A stretch of 64,000 nucleotides of DNA, taken from assembly GCF_021462225.1 (NCBI RefSeq), contig NC_061812.1:48899363-48963362 (forward strand). The letters run 5' to 3'. This document shows positions 1-14,300 of this stretch, piece after piece (within the stretch, counting starts at the first letter, position 1; each line of letters begins with the position of its first letter). The position numbers and the translations under genes are program-made. The notes beneath the pieces were generated by a model, which was given only the letters and a program-made list of their open reading frames with translations, was not told where the DNA came from and did not search any database. The DNA is from Girardinichthys multiradiatus (lineage: Eukaryota > Chordata > Actinopteri > Cyprinodontiformes > Goodeidae).

Positions 1-240
1 CATCTACCGCCAAATCCACAACGCTCCTGTTAGTCCGGATAGTTTACTCCCTCCTGTTGACTCTGAGCGAATACTTCAGTTTGCCAGAGTTGTAAGTATC
101 TACACTTTCACATTACGGACCCGTTTTCAAAATAAACTCATGCCTCAGTGACGTTCTCCAATCTAACCAGAGGAACCATATTTTAAGAACTTTGTTAAAT
201 TGGCGTCTTTATACATTTCTAATTATACTTTCTGAAACCC
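1..240. other. unassigned sequence at window edge
   Basis: Bases 1-90 read as an open frame ending at a GTAAG donor-like site, but the peptide does not match any part of CSTF1 that I know, and I recognise no other family. It may be more of the LINE that begins near 243. Nothing else is seen here. Confidence 0.3.
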
Positions 241-242
241 AC

Positions 243-800
243 TTAACCTGGATGGCATCAAATTGACCTCCGGTAATAAAGTAAAAAACCTTGGTGTTAT
301 TTTTGACCAGGACATGTCATTTAAATCCCATATTAAACAGGTTTCTAGGATTTCTTTCTTTCACCTCCGGAACTGTTTGTCCTCTCTTTCATCCTCTAGA
401 CTTGAAAACTAGCTCAGAGTTTATCTGCTTAGCTGCTTTTCTCTCCTAGATGAAGCCTCTAAAGGAGCTATAATCATTAATGTTTAACCCATAGAAAGTA
501 CTCCTGGATCAGTGCATCAGTGCTTCTGTGTTCTTTTTTTCTGTCTCTGCTCTGTTCTCTAAAACCCCCAGTTGGCCGTGACAGATGGCCATTCACACTG
601 AGCCTGGTTCTGCTGGAGGTTTCTTCCTGTTAAAGGGGGGTTTTCCTCTCCACTGTCGCTACATGCTGCTCAGTATGAGGGATTGCTGCAAAGTCAATGC
701 AAGCCACTGTTGCTACATGCTCTTCCAGGAGGAGTGAATGCTATTAATATAGCAATACAAAACCTTTTAACCAATTTGAATAATAAACTGACTCTGACTG
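243..800 (+). mobile_element. L2-type LINE remnant, RT 3' end plus 3' tail
   Basis: Bases 243-406 translate to the end of a non-LTR reverse transcriptase in the style of fish L2/Maui elements (motif VKNLGVIFDQDMSFKSHI). About 500-720 is the typical 3' tail with GAGCCTGGTTCTGCTGGAGG, a run of CTTCCTGTTAAAG, and TCTCCACTGTCGCTACATGC. Reverse-oriented copies of the same tail occur near 31740, 32480 and 34050. No open frame survives. Confidence 0.75.
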
Positions 801-978
801 CGCTGTTTGATAGTTAGGATTATTTGGAATGTATGTACCAAAAACTTGCAGAGTCTCCTATAGAAGCAGGAAAGTTTGGAATGAGTACTGCAAACAGGAC
901 CTTCAGGCTTCCAGCAAGTATTTAACCCTCATTTATAAATGACCCTTGATCAGGACATGTGTGGTCTTTATGTTTCAG

Positions 979-1238
979 GGGCGGGACTTAGCGGCCGTCA
1001 GATGCATCGCACACAAGGTGTGTTCAACCATACGGAGGACTACGTGCTGCTGCCTGATGAGCGAACCATCAGTCTCTGCTGCTGGGACTCTAGAACAGCA
1101 GAAAGGAAGAACCTGCTTTCTCTGGGCCACAACAACATTGTCCGCTGCATCGTCCATTCACCCACTAACCCCGGCTTCATGACCTGCAGTGATGATTTTA
1201 GGGCCCGCTTCTGGTACCGCCGTGCCACCACAGACTGA
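979..1238 (+). CDS. CSTF1: CSTF1 terminal coding exon (cleavage stimulation factor subunit 1, CstF-50)
   Basis: CstF-50 is the WD40 subunit of the nuclear cleavage stimulation factor, which acts in 3' end cleavage of pre-mRNA. This exon encodes the last 86 or so residues, starting in a Gly codon split by the intron (acceptor TTTCAG ends at 978). Peptide blocks such as [39 protein letters not shown] and [13 protein letters not shown] are essentially identical to the vertebrate CstF-50 C-terminus and form the last WD40 blades. The stop is TGA at 1236-1238. An upstream in-frame ATG at 939 lies in the intron and is not a start. Earlier exons lie outside the window. CASS4 follows in the same orientation, as in human 20q13. 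The name rests on remembered family sequence, but the match is very strong. Confidence 0.96.
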
Positions 1239-1620
1239 CCCTCTGTGTTCTGACTTCCCTGAAGCTCTCAGTAACCTGCTGGTGCCATGGCAGTCCTCTT
1301 ACCAGTCATATATTTCACTTTTAGTTGATATGAAACAGTGTAGGGGAGTTTATGGACCGGTTCTAAAGAACAGCAGCAATTGTAATCACTAAGCCACAAA
1401 AGGAAGTGTGGCCACTGCTTCCCTACTGTCTTCTGTTTTAGAAAACGCTTGAATGAGAGCGAATGTTTAAACTGAAAGAACAACCCATAAAACTGCCCTG
1501 GAAACATCAGCTGTGACACTGTTTTGGTTCTTATAATGACCTGTACATTTGGTTCACTGTCTCTTTGTTGTGTTTTTTTATCTTGTGTTTTGATTTTTAA
1601 TAAAAAAAAAACAAGCCAAA
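1239..1620 (+). other. CSTF1: CSTF1 3'UTR with poly(A) signal
   Basis: Non-coding sequence follows the CSTF1 stop. A canonical AATAAA lies at 1599-1604, inside an A-run, with T/G-rich sequence further downstream. The cleavage site is placed only approximately. Confidence 0.65.
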
Positions 1621-2337
1621 AGGACGAATATATAAGTTTGTTGGCAATAAGTTCCTGTTTAGAGCTCATAACCAAAGCTATGGTAATATTCTGTAGATAT
1701 TTTAAGATTGTAGTTGTTGCAAAGTGCAACAGTCTGTAGGGCCCACAACTGGGCAGTAATCACCACAGTGCGCTCAGGTTGACACTGTCTGCTCTAAAGA
1801 ACGTCTTGGAGGAAAAAAATCAGATATTTCAAAGAACTTCCCTGACACTGTTGTCCAGACAACACTAATAAAACCGACAGGAATTTCCAGCTTCAAACAA
1901 CCCCCTACATCCTCTCCCTTACTCATACAATATCCTCATAAATTAGTTACACCTTTGGTGGAATATGCCTAAGAATTAGGAAAAAACCATTCAGAAAATA
2001 GTCAGGAAATTAGTAAAAAGTCACATACTTCTGCTTTACAAGGAGGTTCTGTGAAGTCAAGTTCTATGAAGGCTAAGGGACAGAAGTGTTGGAGTTGCAG
2101 ACTTAAATGTGGGGGTTGGGGTGTGCCGCCTAACCAATGGGGCTGCAGGAAAGGCTCTCGGTGTCTGACAGGGAGCTCCGCCTTGCTGGGCTTTCAGTGA
2201 CAGCTCAGACAATATGCTTGAGACGCAGCGGAGGAATAAACCCAGGCTCTTCACACACTCTCCTGCTTGAGATGGTGGAGTGAAGAAACACTCTGTGGAC
2301 AGACTTTCTACCTCTGTTTGAACACAGCTTCAGAACC
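1605..2337 (+). promoter_or_regulatory. CSTF1-CASS4 intergenic region with presumed CASS4 promoter and 5'UTR
   Basis: About 0.7 kb lies between the CSTF1 poly(A) signal and the presumed CASS4 start codon. The last 250 bases are richer in G+C than the flanks. I see no convincing TATA box; AATAAA at 2235 is the closest AT-rich element. The promoter is inferred from position only. Confidence 0.35.
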
Positions 2338-2340
2338 ATG
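2338..2340 (+). CDS. CASS4: CASS4 exon 1, start codon only
   Basis: ATG at 2338-2340 is followed directly by the donor GTGAGT. Joining it to exon 2 gives Met-Ser-Lys-Phe-Ala-Lys-Ala-Leu-Tyr, in phase with the SH3 domain. Cas-family genes commonly start with a very short coding first exon. An alternative is an ATG closer to exon 2, for example 19050, which would need no splice but is preceded by intron-like sequence. Confidence 0.6.
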
Positions 2341-5300
2341 GTGAGTACTGCTGCAGCTACCGTTGGGCTTTATTTCGCCTGCAGGATGTTTGTTTTTAAG
2401 TAGTCCTGATGTGCTTATCTGTGTCCCGCTTTACCTTGTGTCGCTGGTCATCTGCTGGGATGTGCTGGTGTTTTTTTTGGCACACGCGCAGCCTTACAGC
2501 CCCGTGTGCTGCTCTTCTGTAGGCTGTAACCTGAGACAGCTGATCCTGACAGAGCTGAGAGTCCAACTTTGAGATCCTCATTGACACAAAAGCCTGCAGA
2601 AGAGTGATTATTGGCTAAGGCTACTCAGAAACCAATCAGACAGAACATGGGTCCTGCTCAGCTTCTGTTGTTGGCATCATGTTTCCTTTGAGGTTTAATG
2701 TCATGCCCCTCCGCTAGAAGCTCTCTACGTTTAACCAGTGTGTGACTACAAAGTGAACCACTGCAGCTTCAGTTGAGACTGGAGGCTTTAGAAGTTGAAA
2801 CAATACCAAAGTACTTTTTAATATTTCTTTTTAGGTCAGATAAAATATCCCAGAAGAAGCAGAGTTGTCAAGAAGGTAGTCAGGAACAGCTGGGAGAAGC
2901 ATTAAAGTTTCCCCAATAAGAGAAAAATGGATATGAAGTTCCCTCATAGAGGTCCTGGATGGCAGCCTGTAGGATCACTTTGTGTTTAAAAATGTCCTAT
3001 AGTTAAAGTAACAGCAACATGACCTCATCCAATGTTTCACTGTTGTGTGAAAGGAAATGCATCATTCTGATAATTCCCCTGCTCATCATTACCCACTACA
3101 TATAAATAGACTGGATAGGTTGATGAGTAACTTGACTGAACCAAATAACCGTCTGTTCTGCAGGGTTTTTTGGAATTGGGGTTTGACTCTTTCAGTTTAA
3201 TGGAGACTATTTATGGACGTCTCGTGCTGCTGTCAGGTTTAATCATCGGGGAACAGCAGGGAGCAGAACCTTTGGCATGTAAACATCTTCACTTATTGGA
3301 GGGTAGGACACCATCAGTGTGAAAGATGCTGGTGTTTTTCAGAACTAAGAACCAAAGTTAACTCTGCTTTAAGTTGGCTTTTAAGGCAGTTCAGGAGGAG
3401 AATCTTCCATAGGTTAAAATTTCTCCCTTTGTAGGAAACCGTTAAAAAACAAATTGTGTTATGGAAGACACCCAGAGCTAGCTGGAAGAACTACAGATCC
3501 CGTCTGGTCTTGGAATGTTGTGGGATCCCCAGAATGACCTGGGGTGAGTGATGTCTGGGTTTCCTTTCTGGACCCATTACCCCTGTGACCCAGTCTCCGA
3601 TACGTGGAAGATGATGGATGGATTCTGTAAAGTAAAAGGAGCTCTGTGTGCAGATGAAGCTATCTTAAAAACAGTCTGTCTGTAGCCTGGAAGGTTAGAA
3701 CACAAACCCCAAAAAGTCCTTTTTATGTGGAGCCCAGTACCTGGAACACAGTCTGTCCAGCAGCAGGTAGTCCACATTTCTGCAGTCTGACTCTGCTTCT
3801 GGCTGTTGGGAGGGAGCTGGATGGAGATATCACCAGACAATTTCAACAACTAGCTTAGAAGTGCCCTGATCCTGTGGAAGTCTTCCAGAAAGCCGGATGG
3901 TGCAGGAACAGGAAGGCCAAGCAGAGTTAAGGCTGGGGTGCCATCTAGTAGGTTTCCTCTAGAAAAAACTGACTTCAAGGCAGTCTGATATACGAATAAC
4001 TGGCTCTAACAGTCAATGGCCCTGAGCTATGCATCTGCTCATATGAGGAACACAAGAAATACTAGAACATGGAACCAGAAAATAAACACTGCATTCCCCA
4101 CCAGTGGATGTAATAGATTCTAACGTTGAATCTGCTGTTTTCAATTCCTTTTTTCCATCTTTATGCTCACCTTCTTTCCCTTCCTGCTGCTGTGCTAATT
4201 ATTCATTAGATAATACAAGTTCAAGTTAGAAAGGCTGCCGCAAAATTAAAATATATATTTACTCTCTAAAGCTTTACAGCCATATTTCATGTTGCCATGG
4301 CAATGCATTGCACCTGCTGGAGTACAAAGACTTCAGGTATATATATCCAGCTTTTTTTCTATCTTTTTCTCTGGCCACCGCGTGATGTCATATGCCTATT
4401 TAGTACATCATCTTTTTATTACAGTGCAGTGATGCCAGTTGTGTGTGCAGGATGACTAAACTATGAAAAGTAACAAAAAAACTTTGACTCATTCCCCAAA
4501 ATGATCCAAATAAGTCATTCCCACTGGACCTGGTCATTGTGCAAATGAACAAGTTGCATGTGAAGTAAAAAAGCCACTACTGATTTTACATGTTGCACAG
4601 GACGAGTGTGAGTAAGTGATGTGTATAAATAAACCAGAATGTAAGCAGTGAGATACATTCCTGCCAAGGACTGCTCTGCTCTTTGGAGCTCCGCCTGTGC
4701 AACAGTTTTCCACCTCAGGCATCCTGCAGACTGTCATGCATGTGCCCGGTGCCACGTGTTGCAGTGAATGTTGCACCATTGCTCCTCATTCTGATCACTG
4801 CTGCTAGACACAGGTGAAAGCACAATGCTCACTATAACATGCATTCCCTTCTGCTGAAGTCTGCTGATAAAAATAATTTTTTGTTTCTTACAAAGTTACA
4901 GAGAAACCACACATCTTTGGTAGACGTCAACAATGTCTGCTCATTCTAGAAGCTTAGCCTGGTTTATCAAAATTGTATAGATTGTAATTACAGTGCCCAC
5001 TGTTGTCCAGTCTACAGACTGTTTATGAATTAATTTATTAATGTTTTATGTAGTTCATCACATTGAATTGTTTACCCTTAAACCAGAGCCAGTAGAAGCC
5101 ATGTGTGAAGTTCTGTTTGCAGAAAGGAAACTGGTTATTTTGACTTTTCTTATAAATTTGTGACGGTCGTCAGAGTCTTTGCATCTTACACTCAAACAGG
5201 TTAAAAGGATATTTGGCTGATGCTTGAGCCTTTACTCTGACACTCCTCCTTTTTGGTCACACTCTGCTCCTGTGCTTTGGCTCAGAGGTTTACTGCTCGA

Positions 5301-8300
5301 ACATCTCAACAGATGTTGCATCGATTAAAATATTTTCACTGTTTCAATCATAAGTTAAATGTGGAATTTGCTGGCTGATCAAAGAACGTTAATAGCTTAA
5401 CTGGATTTAGGTTGAAGTCATCCAGCTCAAAGTATTTCTACGTGAATTAAACTCAAATCAGTCAGTGTAAAGTAAATGTTGCTGTATAAAATGAACAAAT
5501 ATGACATCACCTTAGGCATTTCTGGTGATGAAACAGGATTATCAGCCTGTCCACGTTTGAGTTACTGCAAAGATCAACTCTGTGGAATGCTGATGATCCT
5601 TCAAAAGCTGTTTACAAGTAGAGTGTGTGTGTGTGTGTGTGTGTGTTCGTTCCTGTCTTGGCATCACAGTGAGAACCATTTTCCCGATTTCACCATCAAA
5701 TTGAGGACCGTTTGTACCAAAGTGAAGACATTTTGCTGGTCCTCACGACCTATTTTGCTAACGGTTAGGTTTAGGACTAAGGTGTGAATTGAGTTTAGGT
5801 TAAGGTTAGGGTTAGGCATGCACTGGTAATAGTTAGGTTTAGGGTTATTGTCAGGGTTAGGGCATAGAAAGGGTTGAAAATGACTGAAAATCAATGGAAG
5901 TCAATGGGAGTCAACAGATGGTCCTCACTACATATAGCAAAACAAGAGTGTGTGTGTGTGTGTGTGTTTGACATTGTTCTCACTGTTTGAGTTGTGGAGA
6001 ATGTTGACCAAGGTCAATGTCCACAAAGCACATCCCAGGTTCATTACAAACTATGGAGGAGAAATGAATTCCCAACATATAAAAACAAATTCTGTGTTCT
6101 CACCTCTCAGTTTGTCCATCTAATGTAGCTTATTAGAATTTCACACAGAATCAAGGGAAAATGTAAGATGTCATATTTACAGGATAACTTCCTGTCTGAA
6201 TTCAGAGAGAGCAGCTGCTCTCAGCTCTGAGTTTCTCTTCCTTCAGTAAACCTCTACTTTGACCAGATGTGATCTACAAATCGGGAACTTTGTGCAGCCT
6301 CTGGCAGGCATCTGAAGGTATGATGGATGAGGCGCTGACTTGACGCCGGGGTTCTGCCCACAGTGTGGGCTGATTCTAGTGTTATTGCCTCTGTTTAAAT
6401 GGAATGGTGACCTGGTGGGTTTAGTTACAGAATTTTTTAGAGTGAGGTTGTGTTAGAAGCATATTAGCAGTTAATATTTTGAGGTCTTCGTTTAGTCTAG
6501 ATTTTGATTGGTTGGTCCAGGAGGCTGAAGGTAAAGGCTAGTCTGAGTGGCCAAACCAAAGGAGACCTCTGCCATCTTAAAATAACACCAACCTTCAAAC
6601 CGCTGTCCTGTTTGCAGTTAATTACACTGAAGCTGATCATTAACACAGGAGGTGGAGGTTGAAGGCGGTGCACCACCAATGATCTTCCCATGCATGAAAA
6701 ATTGAACATCTAAAATATTTCATGTGATAGTACTTATAGAGTACTTTAAACCTCAGACTAAACTACAATAGAACCTGTTAAAATATTGTTAAAGTTTTAC
6801 ACCACTTTCATTTTATCAGATGGATACTCTGACTGGAAACACTTTCATCATTTCCATCTTAGTGTGTGTTTCCAGAGGTGGGTAGTAGTACGTAGTTACA
6901 TTAACTCTTACATTTACTGGAAGAACTGTATTAAAAAAAATGTGCTGCTAGTATTAGTTTTATTGCATCATACTTTTTATTTCTACTTTAGTAAAAATAT
7001 AGTACTACTACTTATCCCACCTCTGTTTTTCCTCACACAGAAAGATAATTCCTACCTCCATCATCCATGTAAATATCCACGGGTTTCTGTGTAAATAACT
7101 GTCCAATGCAAACTTGATTATTTCCAGAGGATTCTTTTTTTTTTCTCTCAATGTTGTGCTCTGAAGGCAGCATTTCAGTTTTTTGGGGTTGTTTTTCTTT
7201 TTTTAGAAATTGTGGCCTTAATTCCCAATAATCAGACAGGAAACAGGCAGAGAGGGAAGACATGCACCAAAGGTTACAAGGCTGGGAATCATAGCCAAGA
7301 CAGCAGCATCATCTCCATATATGGGTTTGCCTGCTCGACCACAACACCATGCACCTCCACAAAGGCAACCTTTTTAATCATAATAATAAATCAATACCAG
7401 TTTGCTAATTGTTTTTATTTTAATCATTGCCTTTGACTTTATACAGTGCCTCATTTTTTAACTTACCACAGTTTGCATAACTGGTTGTATTCAGAAGCAA
7501 TGAATGTTCCTTTCTTCCCTTTGGTTAGAGTTCTGCAACAGTCCTTGGTGCTATGTGACTTGGTGCTATGTGACTTATGTTGGTAAACTCATGGCGGCGT
7601 GTGGTAACTTGGGGTCAATACTAAGTCATGTATAACTGGGTCATAGCAGCTTCTGATCAGATGTTTTCGTCTCTCATTTTAAAATGAACAGTTTATCACC
7701 CAGTTTACTATGTGTGAATGTCTTTCTGATCAGCTCTGGTAGCACCACATGTGAAGACACTGATTCATTATAAAGTCTGTTACTCCCTAATTTACGGTTA
7801 CAGTATGTTGTGATAGTCGTTTCATTTTTTTTTCCGGGTAGCATGCAAAAACAATAGCCAACAGTAAAGCTGAAGATATAGTACCAGTTCTAATGTTAAT
7901 GACAGTGATGCTGTCTGTTTACAGAATGTATTGAAAAATCCCTTCCCCTCATCCATTCCCTCCCCACTCAATTCTCAGCACTACTTGAGAGGTAAAGAAT
8001 ATTGTTTAATAAAATCTGCTTTTTGCAACATTTTTAGGCAAAAATGTTAAATGAACCTACTTTATGAGACTGTGTGATAGTTTCATAGCAACAATCCAGA
8101 AATCAGCCATTGCCATGACACATTTTTATGTGATAGAAGAGAAACTATTTATTTTAAAGCACTTATCAGATTGTGAATATGACGTATCAGTTATATGCAT
8201 CTGCTGGTTCAAACTTATTTCTTCTAAGCATTCAACAAGTCTAATGGACTAATTCTGGATGAACTTCACACACTGCTGTAGATCTACAGTGGAGAAGACA

Positions 8301-11300
8301 AGTATTTGATACACTGCTGATTTTGCAGGTTTTTGCAAAGCATGTAGAAGTCTTTAATTTTTATCGTATGAACACTTTAACTGTGAGTGATGGAATCTAA
8401 AACAAAAATTCCAAAAATCACATTGTTATTTTTAAGTAATTAATTGGCATTTAATTGCGTGACATAAGTATTTGTTCACCTACCAACCAGTAGGAATCCT
8501 GGCTCTCACAGGCCTGTAAGTTCTTCTTTAAGCAGCCCTCCTGTTCTCCACTCATTACCTGTATTAACTGCACCTGTTTGAACTCGTTATCTGTATAAAA
8601 GACATCTGTCCACACACTCAATCAAACTCCAACCTCTCCACAATGGCCAAGACCAGAGAGCTGTGTAAGGAAATCAGGTATAAAATAGTAGATCTGCACA
8701 AGGTTGGGATGGGCTACAGGAAAATAGCCAAGCAGCTTGGTGAGAAGACAACTGTTGGCGCAATTATAAGAAAATAGAAGTAGTTTAAGATGACGGTCAA
8801 TCTCCCTCAGTCTGGGGCTCCATGCAAGATCTCACCTTGTGGGGCATCAATGATCATGAAGGTGAGGGATCTGCCCAGAACTACATGGCAGGAACTAGTC
8901 AATAACCTGAAGAGAGCTGGGACCACAGTCTCAAAGAAGACCATTAGCAACACACTATGCCGCCATGGATTAAAATCCTGCAGCGCACGCAAGGATCCCC
9001 TGCTCAAGCCAACACATGTCCAGGCCTAATGTTTACCAATGACCATCTGGATGATCCAGAAGAGGAATGGGAGAAGATCATGTGGTCTGATGAGACAAAA
9101 ATAGAACTTTTTTGTCTGAATTCCACTCACTGTGTTTGGAAGAAGAAGAAGGATGAGTACAACCCCAAGAACACCATCCCTAACGTAAAGCATGGAGGTG
9201 GAAACATTCTTTGGGAATGCTTTTCTGCAAAGGGGACAGGACGACTGCACTATATTGAGGGGATGATGGATGGGGTCATGCATCTGGAGATCTTAGCCAA
9301 CAACCTCCTTCCCTCATTAAAGCCATTGAAGATAGGTCGTTGCTGGGTCTTCCAGCATGACAACGACCACACAGCACACAGCCAGGGTAACTAAGGAGTG
9401 GTTCCGTAAGAAGCATCTCAAGGTCAGTGCCTAGTCAGTGTCCAGACCTGAACCCAATCGAAACTCTTTGGAGGGAGCTAAAAGTCCGTATTACCCAGCG
9501 ACAGCCCCGAAACCTGAAGGATCTGGAGAAGATCTGTATAAAGGAGTGGTCCAAAATCCCTGCTGCAGTGTGTGTAAACCTCGTCAAGAACTACAGGAAA
9601 CGTCTGATATCTGGAACTGCAAACAAAAGTTTCTGTACCAAGTTTTGTTTTTGTGATGTATCAAATACTTATGTCATGCAATAAAATGCAAATTAATTAC
9701 TTAAAAATCACACAATGTGATTTCTTGGATTTTTGTTTTCAATTCAATCACTCACAATTAAAGAGTACCTATGATAAAAATGAAAGACATCTACATGCTT
9801 TGCAAGTGGGAAAACCTGCAAAATCAGCAGTGAATCAAAAATTTGTTCTCCCCACTGTAGTTAAGGAGTGGAGTTGGATCGAATTACATTTGTCATCTCA
9901 GTCTCTGTTTGCAAAATCTGACCCTAATTGCCCTTAATGCCTACACCTTGTCTTTATCTTCATTGGCCGTGTTGGGCCCAGTCATAGGAGGAACAACAAA
10001 GGACTTCTACACAGAAAACAAAAGAGACTAGTAAAAACTTAGAATCCAAAAAATGCACAGCATTATTTCCATTTTCATGACAGCTCCCAGGAAGCAGGAG
10101 TTTCACTGCTAGAATACCAGTGACTTCATAGAGCTACAAAACTCTGGCATGCAGCAGTGTTCTTTCGCTTTACCCACCGCCTCCACAGGTGGCATTGGGG
10201 AGGACAAACACGGGAAAGTCTGGATCTCACAGGCCAAGTAAGACTGCATCTTTGAAGAAACCTATGATTCAGTATAAAGTATGGTCTGCTGTTCGTGTAC
10301 ATGGTGACTGTACCCTGGCTGAAAATAAGACTTGTTGTCTTTACCTTTCTGTCTGAGCTCCTGCAGAAAATAATATGAACCAGATTCCCCAAGAGGAGCT
10401 GTTGTCCCAATTACGTTAACAAAGCGGTTTTTCCCCAATGCTCTGGGGGAATACGGTATAGAAACCTCCACTCCAGTCTGAGTAGACACTCATCCTAATC
10501 CTGCATGCTGCCTGTGTGCACTAGTCCGAGCAATTCACTTGGACCTCCTGTCCTACTGTTCATCAGAACGGTTCACGCAGGAGGTGGTGTCTGTCCAGAG
10601 ATAGAACAACTTAGGATAGAACAATTTAAATATTGTTTATTTAATTGTGTTTGCTTTGATGTGATGCATGAACAGTGTTGGGTTGGGGCAGGCCTGCGCT
10701 GACTAATATACATCAAATGTGTCCACAAACTGTGTTAGTTATCCCTAATGCTAAAAAGCTTAAGCTCTAATACTAACACAGTAATAACTGTTAGTTGTGC
10801 TGTGTTTACAGCATAGCTCAGTCTGTCTGCGCTACAAAACCTAACCCTCATTGCACAACAAGCTGAGAGGCTAGAGCTTATGGAGAGAGATGGGGGTCAT
10901 TTTCTAACAGTGAAGAGCAGAAAGAGTAAATGTGGGTTAATTGTAATCAGTTATGGCATATTTCAGCCACAACTGAATAACAACATAACAATTGAATTTT
11001 AATAAAATGTTTCCTGATTTTGTGCAGGGTTTTCTTTTCTTGCAGAACCTCTCATCAAAAGAGCAAGATTATTTTTTGAGGTTTTGACATCAAATAAGAC
11101 TGCTGCTGTTTACTGAAACAACCAAGATCTACATTTAGCTGTATATGGATCTTGTGCCTCTTTTTCAGGAACATTAGTATTTAGTTTAAACATGAACCAT
11201 GTAACTATGTAAATATAAAAGTTAAGTAGAAGTTATTGTATCTAAAACAGGTAGATTAGGGTTAGACTATTGATGGTTTCAGCTGTTAGTAACAAACCCC

Positions 11301-14300
11301 ATTATTCAATGAAATCGCCAAAACCATCGTTTTCCTCCAAGCTCTGCTTAAAACTTAGCAGCTGTGGTTTAGAAACATAGTGAACAGTAGTGATGTCTGA
11401 TGTCAGTTCTCAAGGGTCAGTGTTCAGCCTAAACCAAAAAGGGACATTATGACATCCTGAGGATGTAACTCAGCCATATTAATAAACTGTGTTCGAGAAG
11501 AGAAACATTTAAAACATCTTGGCACCTGAAGACTGGACTTGAACCCCTGATATTTGGCGTGTTGTCTGACCTGAAGCTCTAATCCAGTTTTAGAAGCTCT
11601 TTTTGCTCTTCAACCAGTGAACTAATGCAAATTTGTCAACAAGACGCATGTCAAGGACACGGAGACAGGGAGGGACAAGCAGGGGACAAGCAAAGGCAGC
11701 TGGGTTTCTGAAAGCCAGCTGTCAGTGGGACTGATCCAAACAGCCAGGCGTGTGCAGGAATCCCAGAGTCACAGCTGAAACTAACATTGTTACTGTACTA
11801 TGTGATCCACACACAGACAATCGCTGCCAACATAAGGCCGAGCAGGCAGGGGGTTGTGCTCAGGAAACCGATTGTTTCAAAGGTCAGCTTGTGGTTTGAG
11901 CAATGTCTTAATATGGAATTTAAACAGTAAAAACTAGATCAAACTGTGGTGGAAGCGATATTTTTGAAATTACCACTTTTATTTTCTTTATACATTGTAC
12001 CATGACATAAAAAACATGAACATCAGACAAAGAGGATGTAGTGAAAGCAACGGTCATACAACAACCAATGGTCTGTTTTCCAAAGGGAAAGTACAAAGTA
12101 AACCTTAAAGGCCCAATCACTGATGTCATTCGACCCATTGTATTTCACCTGCATGTCTGTAGCATGACCCAGAGGATTAGGAAGAGAGTGTGTGTGTGTG
12201 TGATGAGCAGGACCAGGGTCTGCTGTGGTGAGTGTGCTCCACAGGCCTGCATCCCGACAGGTGCAGAGTGTGTTGATTTCTGATGGTGAATGGGTTCTTT
12301 GTTGCAGAGGATTCTCTCTCAGAGAGGGCCAGGCGAGGTCTGCTGGGTTTATTCCTGGCTCTGTAGCACACATCTTCGCATGTGTGACGCTGACATTCAA
12401 TAACAGGAATGTACAAATATAACAGGGTGGCTAAACGGTATCTTAATGTTTTTTCCTGTATGCGCTTAGAGTAGCAGCTCTTCTTTATATTCAGTCAGAG
12501 ATTTATTGGTGTAAGGTTCCACTGACCATTCAATGTTCAAGTTCAGAACATCATAACTGAGCTACATTCTCTCCACAATGACATTTCTGAGACTAAGTGA
12601 GTGCAGGTTTTTAAATCTCTATATTGAATAATATATTATGATTTTATTTGGAAGTGATGTAAAGTGCTTGAGTTATTAAACGCTGGTGAAGTGTTCCAGG
12701 GGGCATCCGGAACAAATGTCCAAGCCAACTCAGCTGACTCCTCTCGATGTGGAGAAGCAGCGGCTCTACTCCGAGCTCCTCTCAGATGGCCGGTCTCCTC
12801 ACCGTATCTCGAAGGGAGTGCCCGGCCACCCTGTGAAGGAAACTCATTTCATCCACTTAAATCTTTCAGTCATGACCCAAAGTTCATGCCCATAGGTGAG
12901 AGCAGGAACGTAGTCCGACCAGTAAATTGTGAACTTCATCTTTCAGTTCAGTTCTCTCTTCACCACAACAGACCAGTGCAGTGTCCGCATTACTGCAGCG
13001 CAGGCACCGATCCATCTGTTCAATTCCTTCTCCATTCTCCCCCTACTCATGAACGAGAGCCTGAGATATTTGAACTCCTCCACTTGAGGCAGGAGCTCCC
13101 TTCCAACCCAGAGAGGGCAGGCCACCCTTTTCCGGTCAGGAACCATGGCCTCGGACTCGGAGGAGTTGATACTTACTCCTGCCACTTTGCACTCGGCCGC
13201 GAACCGCCCCAGTGCATACTGTAGGACTTGGCTAGAGGGAGCCAGCAGGACCATGTCTGCTGCAAAAAAAAAGAGACAAAATCCACTGGTCCCCAAACCA
13301 GACACCCTCCAGCCCTTGGCTGCGCCTAGAAACCCTGTCCATAAAAGTTATGTACAGGACCAGTGACAAAGGGCAGCCCTGCCGGAGTCCAACATGCACT
13401 GAGAACAGGTCCGACTTAATGCTGGCAATAAATACCAAACTCCTACTCCACTTGTATGGACACCAGATGACCCCCAATAAAGGGCCCCGGACTCTGTACT
13501 CCAGGAGCATCCCCCACAAGGCACCAAGAGGGACACAGTCGAAACCTTTCTTCAGGTCCACGAAGCACCTGTGGACCAGTTGGGCAAACTCCCATGAACC
13601 CTCAATCACCATATAGAGTGTATAAAGCTGGTCCTGGGTTCCACGGGGACAAAAACCACACTGCTCCTCCTGAGGCTGAGGTTCAACCATCGGCCAAACT
13701 CTCCTCTCTAACACCCTGGCATGCGCCTGCCCAAGGAGGCTGAGAAGTGGGACCACCACCCCGATATAAAATAACAGCACCACACAGAAACAGATTGAGA
13801 CAGATGCAGCAACTTTAAAATGGTTGTAATTTGAACTGGCATTTTGGTCATCACCCATATTCTTTAAGTTGAATTTTGAAGAAGGTATTTGGAGCTAAGC
13901 TATGAGTAATATAATAATTATTTTTACAAGTTATAATATTGTGTACTGTACTGGACTGAGAGAGACATGCTTCAACACATGCAATGTTCTTCAGTTTATA
14001 AAACACTTGTAAAAATATAATGTTTGTGAAGCTTACATTTGAATCAAATATGTCACCTATTTCTTTGTCACGAACTCAAAGGTTAATTAACAGTGTCTGA
14101 AGTTTTGCTGTGAGTTTTTCTATGTAATGGTCCAGAACCAGAATCAGCTTTCTTGGCCATTCTTGTGCACACAAACAAGAAATTCAAATTCAGTACAACT
14201 ATGATCTCTATACACAAAATAAATATTAGTATAAAAATTTGGTGGGAAATAAATTTTTTTTTTCAAGAGAATGTGTATATAGCTCCTGTGGAAGGTTGTA

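Larger units (their letters stand above)
2341..8284. other. CASS4 intron 1, 5' part
   Basis: No open gene is supported here. I see a TG-flanked repeat module at 5623-5968, a SINE fragment near 7232-7350, and otherwise unique-looking AT-rich intron sequence. Conserved regulatory elements could be present, but they cannot be judged from one sequence. Confidence 0.6.

Noticed and set aside
1..92. Possible coding exon with GTAAG donor at the window start
   Set aside because: Peptide matches no part of CSTF1 or another protein that I know, and LINE sequence follows closely.
5760..5862. Interstitial telomere
   Set aside because: Repeats are degenerate, mixed with TTTAGG and few in number; better explained by the TG-flanked interspersed unit.
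10126..10489. Minus-strand frames of 94 and 75 codons in CASS4 intron 1
   Set aside because: No motif, no splice logic and no repeat of the peptide elsewhere in the window.
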